DNA of 64,000 bases, taken from the NCBI RefSeq assembly GCF_008033235.1, contig NZ_CP042432.1, forward strand, positions 2,604,001-2,668,000, given 5' to 3'. The notes beneath the pieces were generated by a model. The model saw nothing but the letters and a program-made list of their open reading frames with translations, ran no database searches and was not told the origin of the DNA. Numbering within the stretch: the stretch's first letter is position 1; each line of letters begins with the position of its first letter. Both the position numbers and the translations under genes were made by a program. Shown here piece by piece: positions 49,662 to 57,780 of the stretch. Source of the DNA: Anseongella ginsenosidimutans. GTDB lineage: Bacteria > Bacteroidota > Bacteroidia > Sphingobacteriales > Sphingobacteriaceae.

Positions 49662-50303
49662 ATGATTGATACCGCCGCCGGTTTGCTGACCAATGTGGAA
49701 AATCTTTTTCCCGATCAACTTACTGTTTACAAGTTGGATATACTGGAAAAGCCTGTTGCGCCGGGGAGGTCTTCGCTCTTGCATCAGCATTTCGGTGACG
49801 GCCTTTCAGCGGAAAAGATGAAAGAATTGATTTGGGAAATCGCTTTATTTCTGCGGGATAAAGAAGAGTCGTCTACCTATTGCTTTTTTTATCGGAAGGA
49901 AGGCACTGGGGCGGAAGCAGATTGGTTCCTTGCTTCCGCGAAACTTAATGCCTGCAGCAAGGGTTTCCCTGAAGAGATTGTTGTCGTTTCCTACAACCTG
50001 CAGCTTTTGGGAGATCAAAAGAATCGGATTTACAGGGTTCTTAATAATGGTGATTTTTTCAAGAAGCACTTTTCAAAGGTTGCGGCCCTTACCAAAAGGG
50101 AAAAGGAAGTTGTTAGACTTCTGGCCGCCGGCATGAATAGTTCGGAAATTGCCGGAACACTGTGTGTTTCTATGCATACGGTGCAGGCTCATCGCAAAAA
50201 TATTATTAAGAAACTTGATATCCGGAACTTTGCCGGACTGCTGAAATTTGCAGAAGTATTTGATTTAATGTCACCAAATGAGCATGAATGCCCGGTTAAC
50301 TGA
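49662..50303 (+). CDS. LuxR-type transcriptional regulator (first of pair)
   Basis: The C-terminal GerE/LuxR helix-turn-helix is LTKREKEVVRLLAAGMNSSE and CVSMHTVQAHRKNIIKKLDI. The N-terminal ~140 residues have no phospho-receiver Asp pocket; they may be a PAS-like sensor but I cannot assign it. A near-match -7 box (TTACTTTG) occurs at about 49624. It overlaps the next regulator gene by 26 bp. Confidence 0.82.
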   Translation: MIDTAAGLLTNVENLFPDQLTVYKLDILEKPVAPGRSSLLHQHFGDGLSAEKMKELIWEIALFLRDKEESSTYCFFYRKEGTGAEADWFLASAKLNACSKGFPEEIVVVSYNLQLLGDQKNRIYRVLNNGDFFKKHFSKVAALTKREKEVVRLLAAGMNSSEIAGTLCVSMHTVQAHRKNIIKKLDIRNFAGLLKFAEVFDLMSPNEHECPVN

Positions 50304-51009
50304 CCAGGAGATAGCTGATACGAACAGCCGGCAAACTTTTTCGCTTGCCGCGAAAATACACAAAGGCGAATTCACCATAGAATCCGTGGGCGATTATTTG
50401 CCGGGAAATGTGCTGGTAACCGACCTGAGTAAACCTGGTACGGTTTATATGAACAAGAGAGGCTGCAGCCATCTTAAACATTCTGTGGAAGAGCTTCAGG
50501 CATTGGGACCCGCTTATTTTCAGCAATTCTTTGTCCCGGACGAGATTGGTATGGTCATCCGGAACTACGGTAAAATGTACCAGCGGCAGGACATGACGGC
50601 CGGTTTTAACTTTGTACACCGGGTAAAGCACCCGGACGAAAAGTTCTACAAATGGCATTTTGCGTCGGCCAGGCTGCTTTTCGCGCCCGGAAAAGAACAT
50701 ACTGATAAAATAGTACTTATTGTAAACGAGGTTCATTCTGCCGAATCCATCACAAAGAAAATCAATAGTGCGCTGGACGAAAGCGACTGGATGAAAAAGA
50801 ATTTTCTAAAATTCTGCCGCCTTACCAGACGCGAAAAGGATATCATCGCCCTGATAGTAGACGGTAACAGTACTGCGGATATTGCTGATTTTTTCTGCAT
50901 TTCACAACTAACTGTAAAGACTCACCGCAAAAATTTATTAAGTAAACTGGAAGTAAACAGCTTTGCAGAACTGTATAAATTTGCGCTGACTTACGGCCTG
51001 GTGCGTTAA
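50284..51009 (+). CDS. LuxR-type regulator with PAS-like N-terminus (second of pair)
   Basis: The C-terminal HTH is LTRREKDIIALIVDGNSTAD and CISQLTVKTHRKNLLSKLEV, a paralogue of the preceding protein. The N-terminal NVLVTDLSKPGTVYMNKRGC and FNFVHRVKHPDEKFYKWHF pattern resembles PAS domains. Start is ATG 50284 or 50278, both within the end of the upstream gene, so translation is coupled. Targets unknown; both may regulate the following lipoprotein and permease genes, but that is only neighbourhood inference. Confidence 0.82.
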   Translation: MNARLTDQEIADTNSRQTFSLAAKIHKGEFTIESVGDYLPGNVLVTDLSKPGTVYMNKRGCSHLKHSVEELQALGPAYFQQFFVPDEIGMVIRNYGKMYQRQDMTAGFNFVHRVKHPDEKFYKWHFASARLLFAPGKEHTDKIVLIVNEVHSAESITKKINSALDESDWMKKNFLKFCRLTRREKDIIALIVDGNSTADIADFFCISQLTVKTHRKNLLSKLEVNSFAELYKFALTYGLVR

Positions 51010-51123
51010 ATGCATTACACCTAAAGGTCATTTGTCCGTTCAGCGAAAAAGCCTTTGGAAATCATTTGTAGCGTTATAGCTGTCTCACTCCGTAATTAAC
51101 ATTATAACCTTAAATCACCGTTT

Positions 51124-51627
51124 ATGAATAACCGGCCTTTACTTATTTTGATGCTCCTAATATCTTGTTTTCATGTCAGCTGCCAGAAGGATAAAGCCGT
51201 CCCTTGCGAAAAAGTGCTGAATGATGGCCCTACGGAAATGGTCGGCATTCTCGTTGTCGATGAAGAGACGGGCGAAAGCATCATCCTTGCCCACGATCTT
51301 GACTCAACCGACGTGAAGGTGACCTCGGTGAACGACGGGAAGCCTTACAAGGACTATCAAATCGCCAATGCTATAGACGATCGCTTGATGAGAGGGGCAG
51401 TGATTTTTTATGCGCCGAAGCAGGAAGGTGTTTATCTCTACGAACTCCGGGTGGGCGATCACGGTAGGGTAAAATTTTCATATACCGTTAGCCGGGTCGG
51501 GACGGGTGATGCCTGCCGCCCGTACGTTTATCCGGTTAGCGAGGTAAAAATTATTGACCGGCCGTCTGAGCCGATAGAACATTCAATGCTGCCCGAGCAG
51601 TTGACCTTGCTCCAGGTCGCCTTGTAG
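51124..51627 (+). CDS. Hypothetical lipoprotein
   Basis: A lipobox-like LISCFHVSC at the end of a hydrophobic N-terminus, then a 145-residue beta-rich domain without a recognised family (VGILVVDEETGESIILAHDL, GVYLYELRVGDHGRVKFSY). Possibly an Ig-like envelope domain. No function assigned. Confidence 0.6.
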   Translation: MNNRPLLILMLLISCFHVSCQKDKAVPCEKVLNDGPTEMVGILVVDEETGESIILAHDLDSTDVKVTSVNDGKPYKDYQIANAIDDRLMRGAVIFYAPKQEGVYLYELRVGDHGRVKFSYTVSRVGTGDACRPYVYPVSEVKIIDRPSEPIEHSMLPEQLTLLQVAL

Positions 51628-51748
51628 GCCGGTTGATGCAGAGCGGTTCCGGATCCCGGCTTCCTGGTAATAGCCGGTACCTTCGGTAATAAGCAGGATT
51701 TACCCACCTGAAGGAATAAGCCGGGGTTTCGCTTAATGAATACCAAAA

Positions 51749-51786
51749 TGTTCGGACATGGACGCGCTAACGTTCGAAATCGGACA
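51749..51786 (+). promoter_or_regulatory. Tandem enhancer palindromes upstream of permease 2
   Basis: CGTTCGAAATCGGACA (51771-51786) matches the TGTYCG-N4-CGRACA palindrome at 11 of 12 defined positions. A weaker copy TGTTCGGACATGGACG lies 22 bp upstream (51749-51764). The pair is placed ~50-90 bp before a sigma-54 promoter, as for permease 1. Confidence 0.6.
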
Positions 51787-51837
51787 TTTTTCAAGAAGCA
51801 ATGGGCATTGAGAGACCATATAAGGGTGAGTATAGTA

Positions 51838-51852
51838 TGGCAGCTTTCTTGC
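51838..51852 (+). promoter_or_regulatory. Sigma-54 (RpoN) promoter of permease 2
   Basis: TGGCAGCTTTCTTGC has GG at -24 and GC at -12 with exact spacing. The ATG at 51877 is 25 bp downstream. Confidence 0.75.
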
Positions 51853-51876
51853 GGTCTGGTGGAAAACTGCTAAGCC

Positions 51877-54276
51877 ATGCTAAGGAACTATCTCAAGATC
51901 GCCTTTCGTAATCTGTGGAAGCACCGGCTATTTTCCATTATCAATATTACAGGGTTGGCTGTCGGGATGACGGCCTGTTTTCTCATCTTTTTATATGTAA
52001 GCTTTGAATTAAGCTACGACAAGTTTCACTCCAAGGCCGATCGCATTTATCGTCTGGTATGTAATATTAAGACCCCTACGGAAACTATAGATAATTTCAG
52101 TAATACCGGATGGGCTATGGCGCCGAATATCCAAAGCGGTCTTCCTGAAGTAGAATCTTTTGTACGATTAAAAGAGGACGATGTCTTGGTGAGAAAAGGC
52201 ACGCTGAAGTTCCAGGAAAAAAACGCCGTGTGGGCGGATTCCGCTTTCTTTCGTGTATTTGATTTTAAGTTGCTAAGCGGCCATGCTGGCACGGTGTTAA
52301 AAGAGCCTTTCAGCATCGTGCTTACACAAAGCGCGGCCAAAAAGTATTTTGGGAATGAAGATCCTGTCGGACAAACTTTAACACTTCCCAGAAATGATAT
52401 GACCATTACCGCGACAGTTACCGGTCTTATGCAGGATATTCCGGAAAACTCGCAGATAAAAGGGGACATATTGATATCCATGTCCTCGCGGAAAGCCTTT
52501 AGCCCCGGTGAAGACGAACAGTGGAATAATTTGCAGGCTATCTCCTATCTTTTACTAAAGCCTGGTGCTAGTGCCAGTACTTTAGAAGCAAAATTTCCGG
52601 CATTTCTCGAAGACCGAAGGGGCGATATCATGAGGCACGAGCAGATGTTTTTCAGTTTATTCCTGGAACCACTCAAAGACATCTATCTGCATTCTAACCG
52701 GGTATCTTTTGAAGGCAAAACCGAAACCGGAAGCATGCGAAATGTGTATGTATTTTCCAGCGTTGCCCTCCTTATTTTACTGATCGCCTGTTTTAACTTT
52801 ATCAATCTCACAACAGCTCGCGCTTCCCAGCGAGCCAGGGAAGTCGGTGTACGGAAAGTCGTTGGGGCCGTCAAAAAAAACCTTTCCTTACAATTTATAG
52901 GAGAATCTGTTCTGATGTGTTTAATGGCCTATGTGCTGGCGGTAATTTTATCCGCTTTACTCTTGCCGGTATTCAACTACCTGGCAGGAAAAGCCGTTGC
53001 ACAAAACTTGTTTGAAAATCCCTTTTCCCTGCTGATCCTCTTGTTGGGAGCTATTGGAATAGGAATATTGGCTGGATTTTATCCGGCTTGGGTACTGGCA
53101 TCTTTTAAACCTGTAACGGTGTTAAAGGGGCGTTTTGTAACAAGTGCTAAGGGGATTATGCTAAGGCGGGGATTGGTGGTCGCCCAGTTTGCCATATCCC
53201 TGATATTGATTGCTTCCACGATAATCGTTTACAAGCAACTGACTTATATGCGCACCCAGGATCTGGGCTTCAGGAAAGATCACACGATGGTCATTGATTC
53301 GTATTCTGATCCCGCCCGGTATGCTTTTAAGGAAGCGATTGACGGCCTGTCCGGCGTTCAATCCACTACTATTTCTTCTCACGTTCCCGGAGGAGATCAC
53401 AGCGGTTATTACGCTGAAATTGAGAACAGGCAGGGGGATATGCAGGTTACCACTTTTGAGGTATACTTGGTGGATTTTGATTTTATTTCTCAATACCAGG
53501 TGAAAATGGCTGCCGGCCGGCAATTCTCGAGAAACTTTGCTACTGACTCTACCCAGGCTATGATCCTGAATGAAGCAGCTGCGGACATGTTGGGGTACCG
53601 TTCCCCGGAGGAAGCGTTAGGCGGACGCTTCAATCAGAATGGAAGAGTAGGTAAGATTATTGGGGTAGTGAAAGACTTTCATTATCACTCCTTGCGGGAG
53701 AAGATCCAGCCCTTGACCATGCGTATCGAGCCCAATGAATGGAAACTTATTTCCGTAAAGGTGTCAGCTGCGGATTTGCCTGCCACCATTGCCGCTATTG
53801 AAAATGCATGGAACGCACTCATACCGGCCCGGCCCTTCACCTACCGCTTTTTAGACACCTCTTTTGATAATCAATATCGTGGCGAGGAACGTTTCGGAAG
53901 GCTATTTCTCAACTTTGCTATCCTCGCTATTTTTATTTCCTGCCTGGGTCTGCTGGGACTGGCATCTTATACCACCTTGCAGCGTACGAAAGAGATTGGG
54001 ATCCGAAAAGTGATGGGAGCCTCGGTGGCCAGCGTGGTTACACTACTTTCCAAGGATTTTATTAAGCTGGTGGGGATCGCCATCCTCATTGCCGTACCCC
54101 TGGTATTGTATGCCATGCGGCAATGGTTAGAAGGTTTCGCTTACCAGACAGCCATCGCATGGTGGGTGTTTGTCCTGGCTGGATTGCTGGCTCTGGTAGT
54201 TGCATTGCTAACCATTGGCTTCCAATCCGTCAGAGCCGCGCTGATGAACCCGGTGAAGTCATTGAGGTCGGAGTAA
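51877..54276 (+). CDS. FtsX/MacB-type ABC transporter permease (paralogue 2)
   Basis: Near-collinear paralogue of the 44334-46730 product over its whole length (LRNYLKIAFRNLWKHRLFSI at the start, RTKEIGIRKVMGASVASVV near the end). Same two-module FtsX architecture with eight predicted membrane segments and two periplasmic domains. It shares the sigma-54 promoter type, so the two are likely co-regulated. No partner ATPase in the window. Confidence 0.88.
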   Translation: MLRNYLKIAFRNLWKHRLFSIINITGLAVGMTACFLIFLYVSFELSYDKFHSKADRIYRLVCNIKTPTETIDNFSNTGWAMAPNIQSGLPEVESFVRLKEDDVLVRKGTLKFQEKNAVWADSAFFRVFDFKLLSGHAGTVLKEPFSIVLTQSAAKKYFGNEDPVGQTLTLPRNDMTITATVTGLMQDIPENSQIKGDILISMSSRKAFSPGEDEQWNNLQAISYLLLKPGASASTLEAKFPAFLEDRRGDIMRHEQMFFSLFLEPLKDIYLHSNRVSFEGKTETGSMRNVYVFSSVALLILLIACFNFINLTTARASQRAREVGVRKVVGAVKKNLSLQFIGESVLMCLMAYVLAVILSALLLPVFNYLAGKAVAQNLFENPFSLLILLLGAIGIGILAGFYPAWVLASFKPVTVLKGRFVTSAKGIMLRRGLVVAQFAISLILIASTIIVYKQLTYMRTQDLGFRKDHTMVIDSYSDPARYAFKEAIDGLSGVQSTTISSHVPGGDHSGYYAEIENRQGDMQVTTFEVYLVDFDFISQYQVKMAAGRQFSRNFATDSTQAMILNEAAADMLGYRSPEEALGGRFNQNGRVGKIIGVVKDFHYHSLREKIQPLTMRIEPNEWKLISVKVSAADLPATIAAIENAWNALIPARPFTYRFLDTSFDNQYRGEERFGRLFLNFAILAIFISCLGLLGLASYTTLQRTKEIGIRKVMGASVASVVTLLSKDFIKLVGIAILIAVPLVLYAMRQWLEGFAYQTAIAWWVFVLAGLLALVVALLTIGFQSVRAALMNPVKSLRSE

Positions 54277-54401
54277 GGGCCCGTTCTCTTTTGTCCCTTA
54301 TGTGTGGAAGTCAGGTTGCGATGCGCTGATCGTGCGTTTTGGAAGTTGTCATGTCCTAAAATTATGACGAAATTTGTATTTTACCGAAAAACAGTATCGT
54401 A

Positions 54402-54968
54402 ATGGAACTAAAATATATTGCAATCCTTCCATTCCTGTTATTCTGTAATACGTGTTTCTCTCAGGAAAATACAAAACAGGCTGGATACTTTAATATTACG
54501 GAAGTTGGATATATTAAAGGCATGTCAGCGAGTTATTCCGGGAGTAAGGGTTATAAAGCCCCAAGTGCCGGAAGCCTGCGCACGATAAATGGCGTTTTTC
54601 TTTCACCTGAATGGTCATTAGGCATTGGAATCGGATTGGATGGCTATAACAAGTCTCACGATGAAGGTCTCTTCAGACAATATCACAATACAGCGCCCGT
54701 ATTTTTTGATGCTCGTTACTATATTGACAATAGCCCGAATACGCCTTTGGTCTTCACGGATATCGGATATTCTTTGAGCTGGGGTGATAACTTTGACAAA
54801 GGATTGATGCTAAACATCGGAGGAGGGTATAAATTTTTCCCCGGTAGCAAAACCTGTCTTATTGCCGCACTCGGCTATAATTTGCAGCAGATCGAGGGCG
54901 CTGTCAATGCAGCGTCGGACAATCTGAATCTGCATTCAGCAAGCCTGCATGTTGGGTTTCTTTTTTAA
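54402..54968 (+). CDS. Hypothetical exported outer-membrane beta-barrel-like protein
   Basis: A signal peptide (IAILPFLLFCNTCFSQ) is followed by alternating amphipathic strands (LGIGIGLDGYNKS, FFDARYYIDN, LMLNIGGGYKFFPGSK) ending in SASLHVGFLF with a terminal Phe, as in small outer-membrane barrels. 188 aa, no specific family recognised. Confidence 0.65.
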   Translation: MELKYIAILPFLLFCNTCFSQENTKQAGYFNITEVGYIKGMSASYSGSKGYKAPSAGSLRTINGVFLSPEWSLGIGIGLDGYNKSHDEGLFRQYHNTAPVFFDARYYIDNSPNTPLVFTDIGYSLSWGDNFDKGLMLNIGGGYKFFPGSKTCLIAALGYNLQQIEGAVNAASDNLNLHSASLHVGFLF

Positions 54969-55056
54969 GAATGTTTCCTGCATTTATACGTATCCTGACG
55001 TTATTTAGGTCGCTAATCCGAAAAAGGTGACCTGGACATTGGTTGTACCTCAAATA

Positions 55057-55950
55057 CTAATTCAAGTTCCGGTACTCATTTGGGGTATATCCAACACGTT
55101 GCTTGAACAACCTGGTGAAATGTTGCGGGTATTTGAACCCTAGTTCGTATGCAATCTCGCTGATAGATGTTTGTGTGCCAAAAACCTTATCCTTTGCTAT
55201 TTCGATAATTTTATTCTGGATATATTCCTGCGCTGATTTTCCGGTCTCTTTTTTTATCAGGTCACCAAAATAGTTCGATGACAAGTGAAGTGCATCGGCA
55301 AAATAAGCAACAGAAGGCAAGCCTATGCTATAGGGCTTTTCGGAGGTGAAATAGTTATTCAATTGTGTTTCGAATTTTTCCAATATCCCTTTGTTGGCAT
55401 TCTCCCGGGTGATAAACTGCCGATCATAGAACCTCTCACAGTAATTCAGGAACAACTCTATGTTGGAGACGATCAGCTGCCTGGTGTGCTTGTCGATACT
55501 ACGCTTCAATTCATATTGGATCTTTTCAAAACAGTCCAGGATAGTCTTCCGTTCGTACTCTGATAGATGCAATGCTTCATTGACCGCGTAGGAAAAAAAG
55601 GTGTAGTCTGCCATTTTCTTTCCAAGCGCCGTGCCGAGCAGTAAATCGGGATGAAAAACCAGGGCTATCCCCTGGGGCTGGTAATATTCATCTTTGTTTT
55701 CGCCTATTACCTGGCCGGGTGCAAGAAATATCAGCGTGCCTTCCTCGTAATCATAATTATTCAAGCCATAGCGGAGATCCCCGCAGTATATTTTTTTAAA
55801 GAATACGGTATAAAAATCATATTGCAGGCGTCGGAGCCTGCGCGGTTCTGCTTTATCCAGATCAACAATGCTTACCAGGGGATGCAGGGTCTCGTTATTA
55901 TTGAATACATTGTATTCATGTATGGTATGAAAATTAACAATATCCTCCAT
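55057..55950 (-). CDS. AraC-family transcriptional regulator
   Basis: The C-terminal AraC/XylS double helix-turn-helix is ISEIAYELGFKYPQHFTRLF and KQRVGYTPNEYRNLN. The N-terminal ~170 residues form a cupin-like ligand domain (GTLIFLAPGQVIG). It is transcribed away from the enzyme cluster that starts near 56150, and this type of regulator commonly controls its divergent neighbours; that is inference. Confidence 0.88.
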   Translation of the reverse strand: MEDIVNFHTIHEYNVFNNNETLHPLVSIVDLDKAEPRRLRRLQYDFYTVFFKKIYCGDLRYGLNNYDYEEGTLIFLAPGQVIGENKDEYYQPQGIALVFHPDLLLGTALGKKMADYTFFSYAVNEALHLSEYERKTILDCFEKIQYELKRSIDKHTRQLIVSNIELFLNYCERFYDRQFITRENANKGILEKFETQLNNYFTSEKPYSIGLPSVAYFADALHLSSNYFGDLIKKETGKSAQEYIQNKIIEIAKDKVFGTQTSISEIAYELGFKYPQHFTRLFKQRVGYTPNEYRNLN

Positions 55951-56147
55951 GACGTTATTTCTTTGATATACACAAATGTACGGAATGAGGGCACTTCTTT
56001 TTCATCCCGGCCGCGCAAACAGTAATAATGGTAGTAAAAGCAGTAATTCATATACAAATCTGGTAGCGAACAATATCGACCTTTGTACGAAAGGCGGGAT
56101 ATCCCGGGCATCTGCCATGCAGAGTCGGAAAATAAACACCTGTTAAT

Positions 56148-56243
56148 ATGAAGAAACGAATGAAGTTTATGGGAGCATTGACATTCTTATTGGCCGCTGT
56201 CTTTTACCAGAACAATGGGCCCGGGCCGATAAAAACTGATTAA
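56148..56243 (+). CDS. 31-codon signal-peptide-like small ORF or gene remnant
   Basis: ATG at 56148 to TAA at 56241-56243 encodes a short peptide with a basic start, a hydrophobic core (FMGALTFLLAAVFY) and a short polar tail. It may be the decayed start of an exported protein or a real small membrane peptide. No homology is claimed. Confidence 0.3.
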   Translation: MKKRMKFMGALTFLLAAVFYQNNGPGPIKTD

Positions 56244-56292
56244 AGCACTCTGAAGGATTAAGCCTTTATATAACCCATAAATAATAATACAA

Positions 56293-56745
56293 ATGAGAGC
56301 ATCAATTATCGGACTGTTTTTAGTCCTCATCAGCACACAATGGTCCTTCGCGCAAAATTCCGCCACGGAACAGGAAATTAAGGATCTCTCAAAAATGAAA
56401 TGGGAATGGATGGCAGAGAAAGATGTAGACAAGCTTGCTAAATTGTTCCATGAGAGGTCAAAATTTGTCCATATGAGTGGAACCTGGAAGAAGGCCGAGG
56501 AACTTGATATCATTAAAACCGGAAGAATTTGGTATAAGAAAGCCGATGTCCACGATGTTGCAGTAGAAGTTTTTGACGATACTGCCATTCTCTGGAACCG
56601 CATCACGCTGCAGGCCGTAGTTCGGGGCAATGAGGTGTCGAATGAATTTACGGTAACCGAAGTCTATCAACAACAAGGGAGCGGCTGGAAATTGTTAGCC
56701 TTAACATTCAGCAGCGTACGGGACACCCATACCATTGAGCATTAG
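56293..56745 (+). CDS. Exported NTF2-like (DUF4440/SnoaL) protein
   Basis: A signal peptide (IIGLFLVLISTQWSFAQ) precedes a 125-residue cone-shaped NTF2-like domain: EIKDLSKMKWEWMAEKDVDKLAKLF, FVHMSGTWKKAEEL and WKLLALTFSSVRD. Members bind small molecules or act as isomerases; the role here is unknown. First full gene of the AraC-flanked cluster, 20 bp upstream of the next. Confidence 0.82.
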   Translation: MRASIIGLFLVLISTQWSFAQNSATEQEIKDLSKMKWEWMAEKDVDKLAKLFHERSKFVHMSGTWKKAEELDIIKTGRIWYKKADVHDVAVEVFDDTAILWNRITLQAVVRGNEVSNEFTVTEVYQQQGSGWKLLALTFSSVRDTHTIEH

Positions 56746-56765
56746 TAGGACTAAATAATAAAGTT

Positions 56766-57755
56766 ATGCAAAAAAGAAAGCTGGGAAAGATCCTTACCCT
56801 TATGATGGCCGTAAGCATCTTCAGTAATCCGGTATTTGCCCAGGAGCAGGAAACAGAACCCTATCCTGTCGGGAATCCTCTTTCATCCAACGTAAAAGTA
56901 TATGGAGGCATCTACGGGGCGGAGAGTTGTTCGTACGACGCAGCGCGCGGTGTCATTGTGGTGCCAAACCGTGGCGCGCCGCAGAACGTCCGAACCAACG
57001 ATGCCTGGATTTCCTTCATCAATCACGACGGATCCGTACATACGCTGCGATGGATCGGCATTCAGCATGCTGATGGACGAAAAACCCTGTCACCTCCTCT
57101 TGTATTAAATGAGCCGTTTGGCAGTGACATCGTGAATGACGTATTGTATGTCGCTGATCGTGATGGCGGTACCGCTAATGATGATCCAAGTGTTGCCGTC
57201 ATTCGTCAATTTGACATGAAGTCCGGCAAGCCTCTGAAGGAATTTCGAATTGAAGATTCTCCATGGGTCAATGACATCGAAGTTAGGGAAGGCGGTACCA
57301 TTTACGCTACACAGACTGGCGATTTTTTTGGTGAGGACCCCAACCCTGAAACATGGAAGGTTTGGAAGATTACACCCGATGGGAAAGCAACTGTTTTTGT
57401 ACAAGGGGAGCCGCTCAATGCACCCAATGGTATTGCCTTCGATCCTGAAGGAAATATTGTAGTTGCTAATTTTGGAAACGCCGAGGTGCTGACCTTTTCA
57501 GAAGACGGGAAATTGTTGAAAACAGAATCTGCTGCTCAGCCAGGAAGTGACGGCCTTGTTATCATGCCGGACGGCACGAAGTATGTCTGCAGCGTTACGC
57601 AGGGAGGAGTATCCCGCATTCGTCCTGGTGAATCCGCCGAGCTGATCGCTAACAACATTCCGAATGCAGCTTCAATGTGTTACGATGCAGGAGCAAATCA
57701 GCTGGTAATTCCGATGAATTCGAGCAACAGCCTGGCATTTATACCACTCGACTGA
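56766..57755 (+). CDS. Exported SMP-30/gluconolactonase-like propeller
   Basis: Signal peptide ILTLMMAVSIFSNPVFAQ. Propeller repeats include APNGIAFDPEGNIVVANFGN, GSDGLVIMPDGTKYVCSV and NDIEVREGGTIYATQTG, typical of SMP-30/NHL lactonase-like proteins. With the adjacent PQQ-type dehydrogenase it could hydrolyse a sugar lactone in the periplasm (inference). Confidence 0.8.
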   Translation: MQKRKLGKILTLMMAVSIFSNPVFAQEQETEPYPVGNPLSSNVKVYGGIYGAESCSYDAARGVIVVPNRGAPQNVRTNDAWISFINHDGSVHTLRWIGIQHADGRKTLSPPLVLNEPFGSDIVNDVLYVADRDGGTANDDPSVAVIRQFDMKSGKPLKEFRIEDSPWVNDIEVREGGTIYATQTGDFFGEDPNPETWKVWKITPDGKATVFVQGEPLNAPNGIAFDPEGNIVVANFGNAEVLTFSEDGKLLKTESAAQPGSDGLVIMPDGTKYVCSVTQGGVSRIRPGESAELIANNIPNAASMCYDAGANQLVIPMNSSNSLAFIPLD

Positions 57756-57780
57756 TCTTTATACCCAAAACGCAAGGATA

